From: Sulfuritalea sp.
GTDB taxonomy: Bacteria > Pseudomonadota > Gammaproteobacteria > Burkholderiales > Rhodocyclaceae
Assembly (NCBI GenBank): GCA_022842325.1
Contig: JALHPU010000001.1
Span: forward strand, 62,001-126,000
Direction of reading: 5' to 3'
DNA: 64,000 nucleotides
A program made the translations under genes and the position numbers. Below the pieces are notes generated by a model. It ran no database searches. It had not been told where the DNA came from and was given only the letters and a program-made list of their open reading frames with translations. Numbering within the stretch: the stretch's first letter is position 1; each line of letters opens with the position of its first letter. Positions 25,050-35,087 of the stretch are shown here, piece by piece.

Positions 25050-25889
25050 TCAGAGCTGTGTCCACACCGGCGTCAGATCGGCAGGCAGATCGGGCATCTT
25101 GCCCAGGTCGATCCAGCTTTCGCCAGGACCGTGGAAGTCGGAGGCGCGCGATGCGAGGAAGCCAAATTCGCGGGCGATGCGGGCAAATTCGCGCACTTCT
25201 TCGTCCTTGTGCGCTCCCGACAGCACTTCAATGCCGCGCCCGCCGAGCTCCTTGAAGGCGCCGAACAATTCGTGCCGCTCGGTGCGCGACAGCCTATAGC
25301 GGCCGGGATGGGCGATCACGCCGATGCCGCCGGCGCCGATGATCCACCGCAAGGCTTCCTCCAGCGAGGCCCAGCAATGCTCGACATAGCCTGGCTTGCC
25401 CTTGGCCAGCCAGTAATCGAATACCGACTTGACGTCCTTCGCGTGGCCCTGCTCGACGATGTAGCGCGCGAAATGCGAACGGCTGACCATCGCCGGATTG
25501 CCGGCGTGGCGCAAGGCGCCCTCGTAGGCGCCATGGATGCCCGCCTTGTCGAGTTCCGCCGCCATGCGTCCGGCACGCGCGTCGCGGCCGCTGCGCACCT
25601 GCTGCAATCCCTCCGCCAGCGCCGGATTCGCCGGATCGATGGCGAGGCCGACGATATGCACCGTCTGGTCGTCGCCCCAGGAAATCGATATTTCCACGCC
25701 ATCGACAAAACGCAGCGAGAGTTCGTCGGCCGCCGCGCGCGCTTCGGCCAGTCCGCCCAGCTCGTCGTGATCGGTCAGGGCCAGCAGTTCGACGCCATTG
25801 CCGTGGGCACGCCGCACCAAGTCGCCCGGTGCGAGCAGGCCGTCGGATACGGTCGAATGGCAATGGAGGTCGGCGTTGAGCGGTTTCAT
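25050..25889 (-). CDS. rnm: PHP-domain 5'-3' exoribonuclease / nucleoside bisphosphate phosphatase (RNase AM, TrpH family)
   Basis: 279 residues. PHP metal-binding motifs: ADLHCHSTVSDG at the N-terminus, LLALTDHDELGG, the Glu in VDGVEISISW, GVIAHPGRYRLS and ASDFHGPG near the end. Homologues (E. coli Rnm/YciV) trim 5' ends of 5S and other RNAs and hydrolyse 3',5'-bisphosphonucleotides. The ATG overlaps the stop of the alpha/beta hydrolase (ATGA at 25886-25889). Full length for the family; the symbol follows E. coli usage. Confidence 0.88.
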   Translation of the reverse strand: MKPLNADLHCHSTVSDGLLAPGDLVRRAHGNGVELLALTDHDELGGLAEARAAADELSLRFVDGVEISISWGDDQTVHIVGLAIDPANPALAEGLQQVRSGRDARAGRMAAELDKAGIHGAYEGALRHAGNPAMVSRSHFARYIVEQGHAKDVKSVFDYWLAKGKPGYVEHCWASLEEALRWIIGAGGIGVIAHPGRYRLSRTERHELFGAFKELGGRGIEVLSGAHKDEEVREFARIAREFGFLASRASDFHGPGESWIDLGKMPDLPADLTPVWTQL

Positions 25890-26755
25890 GCGATGAAGAA
25901 TTCCTCGATCAATTGGGCCACCTGCTGCGGCTGGTCGTGATGCAGATTGTGCCCGCAGTCCTGCAGCATCACCTCGCGCACTTCGCGAAAGCAGGCGATC
26001 CGGCTACGGTACTCCTCCGAATCGATGGCGAACAGCTGCTTGAAGATGGCGGAGTCGGCTGCCGTGACCCACAGCACCGGCGCCGTCACCTGGCGCCAGA
26101 TCGCCTTCGCCTCCTCGACGCGGTAGATCGTCGGATTGACCCAGCGATGGAAGGGATCCGCGGCCAGATGTATCCCGCCGGCGCCGTCGTCTTCGCCCAT
26201 CTGCTGAGCAAGAAAGCCGGCCTTTTCGTCCGACAGGCGCGGGTTTTCCTTCTGCAGCCGCGCGGCGAACGCAGACCGATCGGGGTAGGAACGGAAACTC
26301 GGCGTATCGCGCAGCTGGTCCAGCCAGTTGGCGTAGCGTTCGGGGGCCTCGTCCGGCGCGTAGCGGCGCAGTCCCAGCCCCTCAAGATTGATCAGCTGCG
26401 CCACCCGTGCCGGGCGAATCCCCGCGTAGAGGCAGGCCGCATTGCCGCCCAGGCTGTGCCCGACCAGTCGCACCGGCGCCTGCGGCGAATAGTGCAAGAG
26501 CAAGGCATCGAGATCAGCCATGTAGTCGGGGAACCAATAAACGTCATTGTTCCATTCGGACAGGCCAAAGCCGCGCCAGTCGGGCGCGACGATGCGCCAG
26601 TCCCTGGCCAGGGCATCGACCACGAATTGCCAGGAGGCCGACACATCGCACCAGCCGTGCAGCAGCACCAGCATGGGTGCCGTCTCGGGGCCCCAGAGGC
26701 GCACATGCAGGCGGCGGCCGCGAATATCGAGGAATTGCGATTCGGAGACTTTCAT
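25886..26755 (-). CDS. Alpha/beta-fold hydrolase
   Basis: 289 residues. Oxyanion strand LVLLHGWCDVSASW, nucleophile elbow VRLVGHSLGGNAA (Ser near 101), and catalytic His in DCGHNLHHDQP near 268; a cap domain lies between about 135 and 215. Substrate unknown. It begins 41 bases after the RidA gene of the aromatic CoA operon and is coupled to rnm. It could be a thioesterase or C-C hydrolase for that pathway, or an unrelated esterase sharing the transcript; sequence alone does not decide. Confidence 0.85.
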   Translation of the reverse strand: MKVSESQFLDIRGRRLHVRLWGPETAPMLVLLHGWCDVSASWQFVVDALARDWRIVAPDWRGFGLSEWNNDVYWFPDYMADLDALLLHYSPQAPVRLVGHSLGGNAACLYAGIRPARVAQLINLEGLGLRRYAPDEAPERYANWLDQLRDTPSFRSYPDRSAFAARLQKENPRLSDEKAGFLAQQMGEDDGAGGIHLAADPFHRWVNPTIYRVEEAKAIWRQVTAPVLWVTAADSAIFKQLFAIDSEEYRSRIACFREVREVMLQDCGHNLHHDQPQQVAQLIEEFFIA

Positions 26756-26796
26756 GCGGGCATTTTAATTCAGCGCGACCGCGCCCAATGCCGCAT

Positions 26797-27228
26797 TCAA
26801 TCGGGAATGACGGCCGTCGCCTCGATCTCGACCCGGGCCGCGTCTTCCATCAGGCCGGCGACCTGCACTGCGGTCATGGCCGGGAAATTGCGGCCGATCA
26901 CCTCGCGGTAGGCGCGGCCGAGCGCCGGGTACGACGCCAGGTATTCGCGCTTGTCGATCACATACCAGGTCATGCGGATGATGTGCTCGGGCTTGCCGCC
27001 GGCCTCGGCCAGCACCGCGACGATGTTCTGCAGCGCCTGTTTGGCCTGCTCGGCAAAATCGCTGCTGTGAAAGCGGCACTGGCTGTCCCAGCCGATCTGG
27101 CCGCCGACCACCACGGTGCGGCCGCGCGCGGCGATTCCGTTCGAATAACCCTTGGGGGCAGCCCAGCCGGCGGGCTGCAGTATCTGGAGTCCCGATTCGG
27201 GTATGACTTCCTGCTGGCTCATCTTCAC
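26797..27228 (-). CDS. RidA/YjgF-family enamine/imine deaminase
   Basis: 143 residues from a GTG at 27228 with AAGGAG six bases upstream. An ATG at 27222, and an ATG at 27252 that overlaps the acyl-CoA dehydrogenase stop (ATGA), are also possible. Family signatures are seen in NGIAARGRTVVVGGQIGWD, FAEQAKQALQNIVAVLAEAGG and AVQVAGLMEDAARVEIEATAVI; the Arg-Val-Glu-Ile-Glu strand at the end is the RidA substrate-binding strand. RidA proteins hydrolyse reactive enamines or imines to ketones and ammonia. As last gene of the aminobenzoyl-CoA-type operon it may release the amino group of the ring-reduced intermediate (inference). Confidence 0.88.
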   Translation of the reverse strand: MKMSQQEVIPESGLQILQPAGWAAPKGYSNGIAARGRTVVVGGQIGWDSQCRFHSSDFAEQAKQALQNIVAVLAEAGGKPEHIIRMTWYVIDKREYLASYPALGRAYREVIGRNFPAMTAVQVAGLMEDAARVEIEATAVIPD

Positions 27229-27248
27229 TATGGTCTCCTTGGGGCGTT

Positions 27249-28436
27249 TCATGCGACGACGTTTGCGGCAGCTTCTTTGAGCAGTTCGCGGGCGATGATC
27301 AATTTCTGCACTTCGGTGGCGCCTTCATAGATGCGCAGCGCGCGAATGTCGCGGTAGAGGCGCTCGACCGGTACCTCGCTGACGACGCCCAGACCGCCGA
27401 ATATCTGCACGGCGGAGTCGATCACCTGCTGCGCCGACTCGGTGGCAACCATCTTGGCCATCGCCGCCTCCTTGGTCACCGTCCGGCCCTGGTCGCGCAG
27501 CCAGGCCGCGCGATACACCAGCAGGGCCGCGGCGTCGATCGCGGCCGCCATGTCCGCCAGCCTGGCCTGGGTCAGCTGGAAATCGGCCAGGGTGTGGCCG
27601 AACATTTTGCGCGCCGTGGCCCGCTGTACGGCTTCGTCGAGCGCGCGGCGGGCGAAACCCAGTGCGGCGGCGGCCACCGAGGTGCGGAAGATGTCGAGCG
27701 TGCGCATCGCCACCTTGAAGCCTTCGCCCACCGCTCCCAGTCGCTGGCTGGCAAGAATCCGGCAGTGGCTGAAGCGCAGGCGCGCCAGCGGATGCGGCGC
27801 GATGACCTCGATGCGCTCGGCGATTTCCAGACCCGGCGTCGCCGCGTCGACAATGAAGGCGCTGATGCCGCGCGCCCCCGGCGCTTCGCCAGTCCGGGCG
27901 AACACCACGTAAAAATCCGCAATGCCGCCGTTGGAGATCCAGGTCTTTTCACCGTTGAGCACATAACTGTCGCCGTCCTCGTGCGCTGCACAGCGCATCG
28001 CACCGACGTCGGAGCCGGCCTCCGGCTCGGACAGCGCGAAGGCCGCGATGGCGGTTCCCGCGGCAACGCGCGGCAGGTAGCTGCGCTTTTGCGCCGCGCT
28101 GCCGTGCAGCGTGATGGCGCCGCTGCCCAGGCCCTGCATGGCGAACGCGAAGTCGGCCAGACCCGAGTGGCGCGCCAAGGTCTCGCGGATCAGGCAAATG
28201 GCGCGCGTGTCGATGGTCTCGGCGCTGCCGCCCCAGTCCTTGCCGCCGACGGCATAGCGAATCCAGTTCGCCGCGCCCAGCTTGCGCACCAGGCCGACAC
28301 AGGCGTCGTCGGTTTCCTGGCCGCGCGCATGCGGCGCATCGTGAATGTTTTCTCGCGCCCAACGCTCAAGCTCGAGCGCCAGGGCCCGGTGGTGCGGTTC
28401 GAGGAAGGGCCAGTCGAGGTAGGAGGTATCGGCCAT
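27249..28436 (-). CDS. Acyl-CoA dehydrogenase
   Basis: 395 residues from the ATG at 28436, two bases after the hydratase stop. An N-terminal helical domain is followed by [18 protein letters not shown] and [19 protein letters not shown] (FAD and substrate contacts), then the C-terminal four-helix domain with [42 protein letters not shown]; the Glu of IYEGATEV is the usual catalytic base position. It oxidises an acyl-CoA at the alpha-beta carbons, passing electrons to ETF. An ETF-quinone oxidoreductase gene starts at 63467. In this operon it most likely acts in beta-oxidation of the ring-derived CoA thioester. Confidence 0.92.
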   Translation of the reverse strand: MADTSYLDWPFLEPHHRALALELERWARENIHDAPHARGQETDDACVGLVRKLGAANWIRYAVGGKDWGGSAETIDTRAICLIRETLARHSGLADFAFAMQGLGSGAITLHGSAAQKRSYLPRVAAGTAIAAFALSEPEAGSDVGAMRCAAHEDGDSYVLNGEKTWISNGGIADFYVVFARTGEAPGARGISAFIVDAATPGLEIAERIEVIAPHPLARLRFSHCRILASQRLGAVGEGFKVAMRTLDIFRTSVAAAALGFARRALDEAVQRATARKMFGHTLADFQLTQARLADMAAAIDAAALLVYRAAWLRDQGRTVTKEAAMAKMVATESAQQVIDSAVQIFGGLGVVSEVPVERLYRDIRALRIYEGATEVQKLIIARELLKEAAANVVA

Positions 28437-28438
28437 GC

Positions 28439-29293
28439 TCAGTCTCCTTCGAACTCGGGCTTCTGCTTGGCGACGAAGGCATGGTAGGCGCGATGGAAAT
28501 CGTTGGTCGCCATGCAGATGGCCTGGGCCTGGGCCTCGGCCTCGATCGCTTCGTCGACGCCCATGTTCCATTCCTGCTGTAGCATTTTCTTGGTCATGGC
28601 GTGGGCGAAGGTCGGGCCGGTGGCCAGGTCCTGCGCCAGCCGGGTCGCCTCGGCGAGCAAGGCCTCCGGGTCGCACAGGCGGTTGAAGAAACCCCAGCGC
28701 TCGCCTTCCTCGCCGCCCATGGCACGGCCGGTCATCAGCAGCTCGCTGGCACGGCCCTGGCCGATCATGCGCGGCAGCATGGCGCAGGCGCCCATGTCGC
28801 AGCCGGCGAGACCGACGCGGGAAAACAGGAAAGCGGTCTTCGCGCGCGCCGTACCCAGGCGCAGGTCGGAACCCAGTGCCAGCAGTGCGCCGGCCCCGGC
28901 GCAAATGCCGTCGATGGCGGCGACGATCGGCTGCGGACAGGCGCGCATGGCCTTGATCACGTCGCCGGTCATGCGCGTGAAGGCGAGCAGGCCGGGCATA
29001 TCGAGCTGGGTCAGCGGGCCGATGATGTCGTGCACGTCGCCACCGGAGCAGAAGTTGCCGCCCTCGCCCGTCAGCACGACAGCCTTGACGTCGTCGGCAT
29101 AGACCAGGTTGCGGAACAGGTCGCGCAGCTCGGCATAGGAATCGAAGGTCAAGGGATTCTTGCGCTCCGGCCGGTTGAGGCTGACTACCGCCACCGTGCC
29201 TTCGACGCGATAGCTGAAATGTCGCGCCTGGTAGGCCTGGAAGTGTTGGCGATTGCCGGGCAGTTCGTGCGGCTTGCCGGGGAGATGTTTCAT
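28439..29293 (-). CDS. Enoyl-CoA hydratase/isomerase family protein
   Basis: 284 residues from the ATG at 29293, which has GAGGA eight bases upstream. Crotonase-fold motifs: [34 protein letters not shown] (oxyanion hole), [26 protein letters not shown], and [24 protein letters not shown], whose acid residues differ from the paired Glu of plain hydratases (Gly-Leu-Ala-Gly-Cys-Asp here). That and the longer N-terminus fit homologues found in aminobenzoyl-CoA clusters, where a hydratase or ring hydrolase is needed. Exact reaction not determined. Confidence 0.9.
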   Translation of the reverse strand: MKHLPGKPHELPGNRQHFQAYQARHFSYRVEGTVAVVSLNRPERKNPLTFDSYAELRDLFRNLVYADDVKAVVLTGEGGNFCSGGDVHDIIGPLTQLDMPGLLAFTRMTGDVIKAMRACPQPIVAAIDGICAGAGALLALGSDLRLGTARAKTAFLFSRVGLAGCDMGACAMLPRMIGQGRASELLMTGRAMGGEEGERWGFFNRLCDPEALLAEATRLAQDLATGPTFAHAMTKKMLQQEWNMGVDEAIEAEAQAQAICMATNDFHRAYHAFVAKQKPEFEGD

Positions 29294-29303
29294 CGGATGT
29301 TCC

Positions 29304-30086
29304 TCACATGACTTCGCCGCCCGCGACGGCGATCGATTGTCCATTGATGCTGGCGGCACCTGCGCCGCACAGCCAGAGCACGCTGTCGGCGACTTCCTCT
29401 GGCGTGACCAGGCGCTGCATCGGATTGCCCTTCGCCAGCTCGCTGCGCGCCTGCGCTTCGTCGCGCCCGGTCTTGGCGACGATGTTCGCCACCGCCTTGC
29501 GCACGATGTCGGTTTCCGTGTAACCGGGGCAGACGGCGTTGACCGTGATGCCCTTGCTCGCATATTCCAAAGCCAGCGCGCGGGTCAGGCCGACGACGCC
29601 GTGCTTGGCCGCGCAGTAGGCCGCGACATAGGCATAGCCGACCAGCCCGGCGGTGCTGGCGATATTGACGATGCGGCCCCACGATCCGACGAGCATGTCG
29701 GCCAGCGCCGCCTGGGTGCAATGAAACACGCCGTGCAGATTGACGGCCAGCATGCGCTCGAAGAGTTCGGCATCGGTCTTCAGAAACGGCGCGCTTTCGG
29801 CCTGGCCGGCGTTGTTCACCAGGATCGCGATCGGACCGAAGGCCGCACGCGCTTGCGCCATGCCGCGCGCCACGGATTCGCTATCCGTGACATCCATGGC
29901 CACCGCCTGGCAGCGCCCGGACGCGGCATGCTGCCGCACCATGGCCTGCAGCGTCTGGCTGTCGCGTCCGGTCACGGTGACGCGATGACCCGCAGCGATC
30001 AGCGCGGCCGCGACGGCGGCGCCGATGCCGCGGCCGCCACCGGTCACCAGCGCATGTCGCGCGACGAAATTGTCGGCGGCGCTCAC
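29304..30086 (-). CDS. SDR-family NAD(P)-dependent oxidoreductase
   Basis: 260 residues from a GTG at 30086 that overlaps the stop of the monooxygenase gene (GTGA at 30083-30086); longer readings only shadow that gene. Classical SDR: cofactor motif [19 protein letters not shown] near 95, catalytic Ser in INIAS and [22 protein letters not shown] with the Tyr-xxx-Lys pair, and [10 protein letters not shown] after it. Probably oxidises or reduces a 3-hydroxyacyl-CoA or ring carbonyl in the aromatic pathway; related clusters in Azoarcus evansii carry such a dehydrogenase right after the monooxygenase/reductase. Confidence 0.92.
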   Translation of the reverse strand: MSAADNFVARHALVTGGGRGIGAAVAAALIAAGHRVTVTGRDSQTLQAMVRQHAASGRCQAVAMDVTDSESVARGMAQARAAFGPIAILVNNAGQAESAPFLKTDAELFERMLAVNLHGVFHCTQAALADMLVGSWGRIVNIASTAGLVGYAYVAAYCAAKHGVVGLTRALALEYASKGITVNAVCPGYTETDIVRKAVANIVAKTGRDEAQARSELAKGNPMQRLVTPEEVADSVLWLCGAGAASINGQSIAVAGGEVM

Positions 30087-32386
30087 GCCACCAGCGCGAG
30101 CTGCGCCGCGCGCTCCAGATTGCGTTCGAGCTGGACCTTGCCGCCCTGATAAGGCTTGGGCCAGAACACGTCCCTGACGCCCTGCTCGGCCGCGGCATGC
30201 AGCGTCCAGGCCGGATCGGCCAGGTGCGGACGGGCCAGCGCGCAGAGGTCGGCGCGGCCGGCGGCGATGATGGTGTTGACGTGGTCGGCCTCGAAGATGT
30301 TGCCGACGGCGATGGTCGGCACATCGAGCTCGTTGCGGATCTGGTCGGAGAATGGCACCTGGAACATGCGGCCGTAGACCGGTGCTTCTTCCTTGCTGAC
30401 CTGACCCGACGAGACATGGATGATGTCGGCGCCGGCGGCCTTGAAGAGTTTGGCGACCTCGACCGAGTCGTCGGGCGTGATTCCCCCGGGCACCCAGTCG
30501 TGGGCGGAAATGCGCACCGACATCGGTTTCTCCGCCGGCCAGACCTCGCGCATGGCCTGGAACACCTCCAGCGGATAGCGGCAACGGTTTTCCAGGCTGC
30601 CGCCGTATTGATCCGAGCGCTGATTGGTCAGCGGCGAGATGAAGGACGACATCAGGTAGCCGTGCGCGGCGTGGAACTCGACCATGTCAAAGTCGGCGCT
30701 GGCGGCACGGCGCGTGGCGGCGACGAACTCGGCCTTGACCCGGTCCATGTCGGCACGCGTCATCTCGCGCGGGATTTGCGAGACGCCGGCCACGTAAGGC
30801 AGCGGCGAGGGCGCGATCAGTGGCCAGTTGCCCGCGTCGAGCGGCTGGTCGATGCCGTCCCAGGCCAGCTTGGTCGAGCCCTTGCGCCCGGCGTGGCCAA
30901 TCTGCATCGCCATCTTTGCCTGGCTGTTGGCATGGACGAAATCGACGATGCGCTTCCAGGCCGCGGTTTGCGCGTCGTTCCAGATGCCGGCACAGCCCGG
31001 CGTGATGCGCGCATCGGCGGCGACGCAGCTCATTTCGGTGATCACCAGCGCCGCACCGCCCAGGCCGCGCGCCGTGTAATGCTGGAAATGGAAATCGCCG
31101 GGCATGCCGTCGGTCGCCGAGTAGGTACACATCGGCGACACCACGACGCGGTTGGCGAGCGTCATGTTGCGCAGCCGGAACGGGGTGAACATCGGCGGCA
31201 CCGGCGTCGCGCCGGGCGGGGTCGCGACGCCGCAGCGCGCGGCGAACCAGCGGTCGAAGTCCTCCATGTAGCCCGGGTCGCGCAGCTTCTGGTTGGCGTG
31301 GCCGACACGCTGGCTGCCGGTCAGTACCGCAAAGGCGAACTGTTCCGGCTCCATGTCGACGTAGCGATCGACCTGCTCGAACCAGGTCATGCGGTTGCGC
31401 GCCGCGCTTTGCAGCTTGAGCGCCTCGATTTCGCGCTCCGACTGGTAGCGCGCCAGGCGCGTCGGCACGTCGCCGTCGCTGCTGTTGAGCACATTGACCA
31501 GCGCACGGGCGTCCTCCATCGCCAGCTTGGTGCCGGAGCCGATGGTGAAATGCGCGGTGTGCGCCGCATCGCCGAGCAGCACGATGTTGTCCTTGAACCA
31601 GCGCTCGCAGAGCACTCGATTGAACTTCAGCCAGACCGCCGAGCCGCGCAGATGGCGGGCGTTCGAAATCAGCTTGGCGCCGTTCAGCATGTCGGCGAAC
31701 AATTCCTCGCAGAAGGCGATCGACTGGTCCGGATCCATCTTGTCGATGCCGGCCTTGAGCCAGGTTTCCTCCGGCGTCTCGACGATGAAGGTGGCCCACT
31801 CCTCGTTGAACTGGTAGGCGTGCAGATTGAACCAGCCCCATTGCGTTTCCTTGAAGCCGAAGGTGAAGGCATCGAGCTTCTTCTTGGTGCCGAGCCAGAT
31901 GAAGCGGCACTTGCGCACATCGATGCGCGGATTGAAATGGCTCTCGTACTTGCTGCGCGTGGTGGAATTGACGCCATCGGCACCAATCACCAGGTCGTAT
32001 TCGCGCGAGTAGTCGTCCGGATCGCGGAATTCGGTCTCGAACTTGAGCTGGACGCCGAGCTCCCTGGCGCGCGCCTGGAAGATCTGCAGCAGCTTGAGGC
32101 GGCCAATGCCGCAGAAGCCATGGCCGCCGGACACGATGCGACGACCCTTGAAGAAGACGTCGACATCGTCCCAGTGATGGAAATTGCGCTCGATCTCGGC
32201 CACGACCACGGGGTCGTCCTGGCGAAAGCCGTCCATGGTCTTGTCGGAAAACACGATGCCCCAGCCGAAGGTGCTGTCGGCCTGATTGCGTTCGATGACC
32301 GTGATGTCGCTGGCCGGATTGGCCTGTTTCATCAGGATCGAGAAATACAGGCCGGCGGGGCCACCGCCCAGACACACGATGCGCAT
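30083..32386 (-). CDS. 2-Aminobenzoyl-CoA (or salicylyl-CoA) monooxygenase/reductase, bifunctional
   Basis: 767 residues from the ATG at 32386, with AAGGAG six bases upstream. Two flavin enzymes are fused: residues about 1-395 are an FAD aromatic monooxygenase ([52 protein letters not shown]), and about 405-767 an Old Yellow Enzyme-type reductase ([34 protein letters not shown], the RISAHDW segment and [23 protein letters not shown]). Such fusions hydroxylate 2-aminobenzoyl-CoA and then reduce the ring, giving a non-aromatic 2-amino-5-oxo-cyclohexene-carbonyl-CoA; close relatives act on salicylyl-CoA. The following beta-oxidation genes and RidA favour the aminobenzoyl-CoA role. First gene of the operon; no CoA ligase is present nearby. 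Confidence 0.9.
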   Translation of the reverse strand: MRIVCLGGGPAGLYFSILMKQANPASDITVIERNQADSTFGWGIVFSDKTMDGFRQDDPVVVAEIERNFHHWDDVDVFFKGRRIVSGGHGFCGIGRLKLLQIFQARARELGVQLKFETEFRDPDDYSREYDLVIGADGVNSTTRSKYESHFNPRIDVRKCRFIWLGTKKKLDAFTFGFKETQWGWFNLHAYQFNEEWATFIVETPEETWLKAGIDKMDPDQSIAFCEELFADMLNGAKLISNARHLRGSAVWLKFNRVLCERWFKDNIVLLGDAAHTAHFTIGSGTKLAMEDARALVNVLNSSDGDVPTRLARYQSEREIEALKLQSAARNRMTWFEQVDRYVDMEPEQFAFAVLTGSQRVGHANQKLRDPGYMEDFDRWFAARCGVATPPGATPVPPMFTPFRLRNMTLANRVVVSPMCTYSATDGMPGDFHFQHYTARGLGGAALVITEMSCVAADARITPGCAGIWNDAQTAAWKRIVDFVHANSQAKMAMQIGHAGRKGSTKLAWDGIDQPLDAGNWPLIAPSPLPYVAGVSQIPREMTRADMDRVKAEFVAATRRAASADFDMVEFHAAHGYLMSSFISPLTNQRSDQYGGSLENRCRYPLEVFQAMREVWPAEKPMSVRISAHDWVPGGITPDDSVEVAKLFKAAGADIIHVSSGQVSKEEAPVYGRMFQVPFSDQIRNELDVPTIAVGNIFEADHVNTIIAAGRADLCALARPHLADPAWTLHAAAEQGVRDVFWPKPYQGGKVQLERNLERAAQLALVA

Positions 32387-32426
32387 TGCAATCTCCTTGT
32401 TTGACGACATTACCTGCATTTGTTTT

Positions 32427-32466
32427 ATTTTAGGTCTAAAGGATTTTTTCTGTCAAGCGCTAGCGC
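32427..32466 (-). promoter_or_regulatory. Promoter and palindromes of the aromatic CoA operon
   Basis: Minus strand TTGACA (32451-32456, perfect), an 18-base spacer, TAAAAT (32427-32432). A perfect palindrome GCGCTAGCGC (32457-32466) abuts the -35 box, and TTTAGACCTAAA (32430-32441) straddles the -10 box. Placement suggests repressor sites. The start codon lies about 35 bases below the predicted transcript start. Confidence 0.68.
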
Positions 32467-32584
32467 AATGGCTGCTGCGACACGGCTCGCGCGACAGTCT
32501 CCGGCAGCGAATTTCGATCGAATACAATAGCGCCTCAGCGTTTTCCCCTCTGCCTGCATCTTCCTGCGCCAGTTCCGAACATAA

Positions 32585-33652
32585 ATGAAAACCATCCTTG
32601 TTACCGGCGGCGCCGGCTTCATCGGCTCGGCGCTGGTGCGCCTGCTGATCGCCGAAAGCGATTACCGCGTAATCAATATCGACAAGCTGACCTATGCCGG
32701 CAATCTCGAATCCCTGGCCGATCTGGCGGACCACCCGCGCCATGTCTTCAGCCGCACCGACATCTGCGACCGCGCCGCGCTGGACAGCCTGTTCGTCGAT
32801 TATCACCCCTGCGGCGTGATCCACCTGGCCGCCGAGTCGCATGTCGACCGCTCGATCCACGGTCCCGGCGACTTCATCGCGACCAACATCCACGGTACCT
32901 ACACCCTGCTCGAAGCCGCGCGCGCCTACTGGTCGGTGCTGGAGCCGGAGGCCAAGACCGGCTTCCGTTTCCATCACGTCTCGACCGACGAGGTCTTCGG
33001 CTCGCTGGGCGAGGCCGGCCTGTTCGTCGAATCCAGTCCCTACCAGCCGAACTCGCCCTACTCGGCGTCGAAAGCCGCCTCCGACCACCTGGTGCGCGCC
33101 TGGCACCACACCTATGGCATGGCGACGGTGATCACCAACTGCTCGAACAACTACGGCCCCTGCCAGTTTCCCGAAAAACTGATCCCGCTGATGATCCACA
33201 ACGCGGTATCGGACAAGCCCCTGCCGATCTACGGCAAGGGCGACAACGTGCGCGACTGGCTTTACGTCGATGACCACGCCCGCGCGCTGCGCCTGGTGTT
33301 CGAACGCGGCCTGCCCGGCGAGACCTACAACATCGGCGGCCAAAACGAGAAGACCAACCTCGAGGTGGTCGACACTCTGTGCGCCCTGCTCGACGAACTC
33401 AAGCCCCGCGCCGACGGCAAAAGCTACCGCGAACAGAAGATATCGGTGGCCGATCGTCCCGGCCACGACAAGCGCTACGCCATCGACGCGACGAAGATCG
33501 AGCGCGAACTGGGCTGGGCGCCGCGCGAGACCTTCGAAACCGGCATGCGCAAGACCGTGCAGTGGTACCTGGACCACGCGGACTGGGTCGCGCACGTCGT
33601 CTCCGGCGAATACCGGCAGTGGATGGAGCGCAACTACGGAGACCGCACATGA
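32585..33652 (+). CDS. rfbB: dTDP-glucose 4,6-dehydratase
   Basis: 355 residues. Rossmann motif [40 protein letters not shown], active-site [11 protein letters not shown] (Thr-Asp-Glu) and catalytic [10 protein letters not shown] (Tyr-xxx-Lys), plus [18 protein letters not shown]: all RmlB hallmarks. It converts dTDP-glucose to dTDP-4-keto-6-deoxyglucose, step two of dTDP-L-rhamnose synthesis. First gene of rfbBACD; a TACAAT -10-like box lies at 32523-32528 without a clear -35. The C-terminus overlaps rfbA by ATGA. Confidence 0.96.
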   Translation: MKTILVTGGAGFIGSALVRLLIAESDYRVINIDKLTYAGNLESLADLADHPRHVFSRTDICDRAALDSLFVDYHPCGVIHLAAESHVDRSIHGPGDFIATNIHGTYTLLEAARAYWSVLEPEAKTGFRFHHVSTDEVFGSLGEAGLFVESSPYQPNSPYSASKAASDHLVRAWHHTYGMATVITNCSNNYGPCQFPEKLIPLMIHNAVSDKPLPIYGKGDNVRDWLYVDDHARALRLVFERGLPGETYNIGGQNEKTNLEVVDTLCALLDELKPRADGKSYREQKISVADRPGHDKRYAIDATKIERELGWAPRETFETGMRKTVQWYLDHADWVAHVVSGEYRQWMERNYGDRT

Positions 33653-34548
33653 CCAACACCCGCGGCATCATCCTCGCCGGCGGCTCCGGCACCCGGCTGC
33701 ATCCGGTGACGCTGGCCGTGTCCAAGCAGCTCTTGCCGATCTACGACAAGCCGATGATCTACTACCCGCTGACCACGCTGATGCTGGCCGGCATTCGCGA
33801 GATCCTGCTGATCTCGACCCCGCTCGACACGCCGCGCTTCGAACAGCTGCTGGGCGACGGCGCGCAATGGGGCATCAGCATCAAGTACGCGGTGCAGCCC
33901 AGCCCGGACGGACTGGCGCAGGCCTTCATCATCGGCCGCGATTTCGTCGGCGACCACCCGTCGGCGCTGGTGCTGGGCGACAACCTGTTCTACGGCCACG
34001 ACTTTGCGACGCAACTGCAGGGTGCTGCCGGGGATGGCACAGGAGTCGGCGCCGGCGCCACGGTGTTCGCCTATGCGGTGAGCGATCCGGAACGCTACGG
34101 CGTGGTCGAGTTCGATGCGACGGGCCGTGCCATCAGCATCGAGGAAAAGCCGAAGGCGCCGAAGTCGCGCTATGCCGTGACCGGGCTGTACTTTTACGAC
34201 AACCAGGTCTGCGACATCGCGGCCAAGCTGAAACCGTCGCCACGCGGCGAACTGGAGATCACCGACCTCAACCGCATCTATCTCGAAAAGGGCCAGCTCA
34301 AGGTCGAGATCATGGGCCGCGGCATGGCCTGGCTCGACACCGGCACCCACGAATCGCTGCTCGAAGCCGGCCAATTCATCGAGGTCATCGAGAAGCGCCA
34401 GGGCCTCAAGGTCGCCTGCCCCGAGGAAGTGGCCTGGCGGCAGAAATGGATCAGCGATGCGCAACTGGCAAAACTGGCCGAGCCGCTGGCCAAGAGCCAG
34501 TATGGCCAGTACCTGCAGAATCTGCTGCAGCACGGGGTACAAGGATGA
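33649..34548 (+). CDS. rfbA: Glucose-1-phosphate thymidylyltransferase
   Basis: 299 residues from the ATG at 33649, which overlaps the rfbB stop (ATGA). Nucleotidyltransferase motifs: [86 protein letters not shown]. It makes dTDP-glucose from dTTP and glucose 1-phosphate, the first step of the rhamnose pathway and normally the one inhibited by dTDP-rhamnose. Length matches E. coli RmlA. Confidence 0.96.
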   Translation: MTNTRGIILAGGSGTRLHPVTLAVSKQLLPIYDKPMIYYPLTTLMLAGIREILLISTPLDTPRFEQLLGDGAQWGISIKYAVQPSPDGLAQAFIIGRDFVGDHPSALVLGDNLFYGHDFATQLQGAAGDGTGVGAGATVFAYAVSDPERYGVVEFDATGRAISIEEKPKAPKSRYAVTGLYFYDNQVCDIAAKLKPSPRGELEITDLNRIYLEKGQLKVEIMGRGMAWLDTGTHESLLEAGQFIEVIEKRQGLKVACPEEVAWRQKWISDAQLAKLAEPLAKSQYGQYLQNLLQHGVQG

Positions 34549-35087
34549 AAATCATTCCCACCTCGATCCCGGAAGTCGTGCTGCTGGAGCCGAAGGTGTT
34601 CGGCGACGATCGCGGCTTCTTCTTCGAGAGCTGGAACAAGCGGACCTTTGCCGAACTCGGCATCCCGGCCGACTTCGTGCAGGACAACCACTCCAAGTCG
34701 CAGAAGAACGTGCTGCGCGGCCTGCACTACCAGATCGAAAACGCCCAGGGCAAACTGGTCCGCGTCACCGCCGGTGCCGTGTATGACGTAGCGGTCGACC
34801 TGCGCCGTTCTTCGCCGAGCTTCGGGCAGTGGGTCGGCTTCACGCTCTGCGCCGAAGACAAACGCATGGCCTGGATCCCGCCCGGCTTCGCCCACGGCTT
34901 CTGTGTCACGTCCGACTCCGCCGAGTTCCTCTACAAGACCACCGACTACTACAGCCCGGCGCACGAGCGCACGCTGCTGTGGAACGATCCGCAACTGGCG
35001 ATACCCTGGCCGCTGGCCGGCGAGCCGCTGCTGGCCGCCAAGGACAAGGCCGGCACGCCACTGGCCGAGGCCGAAACCTTCGCATGA
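34545..35087 (+). CDS. rfbC: dTDP-4-dehydrorhamnose 3,5-epimerase
   Basis: 180 residues from the ATG at 34545 (ATGA overlap with rfbA). The cupin enzyme shows [33 protein letters not shown] (catalytic His in RGLHYQ), [18 protein letters not shown] and [25 protein letters not shown], the RmlC signature. It epimerises carbons 3 and 5 of dTDP-4-keto-6-deoxyglucose. Third gene in the order B-A-C-D, typical for many beta-proteobacteria. Confidence 0.96.
   Translation: MKIIPTSIPEVVLLEPKVFGDDRGFFFESWNKRTFAELGIPADFVQDNHSKSQKNVLRGLHYQIENAQGKLVRVTAGAVYDVAVDLRRSSPSFGQWVGFTLCAEDKRMAWIPPGFAHGFCVTSDSAEFLYKTTDYYSPAHERTLLWNDPQLAIPWPLAGEPLLAAKDKAGTPLAEAETFA

Noticed and set aside
28437-28904. Longer acyl-CoA dehydrogenase N-terminus
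   Set aside because: It would run through most of the enoyl-CoA hydratase 3' end in another frame; the ATG at 28436 gives normal length.
30197-32404. 735-codon open frame opposite the monooxygenase/reductase
   Set aside because: Shadow of a two-domain enzyme with intact flavin motifs; no start signal.
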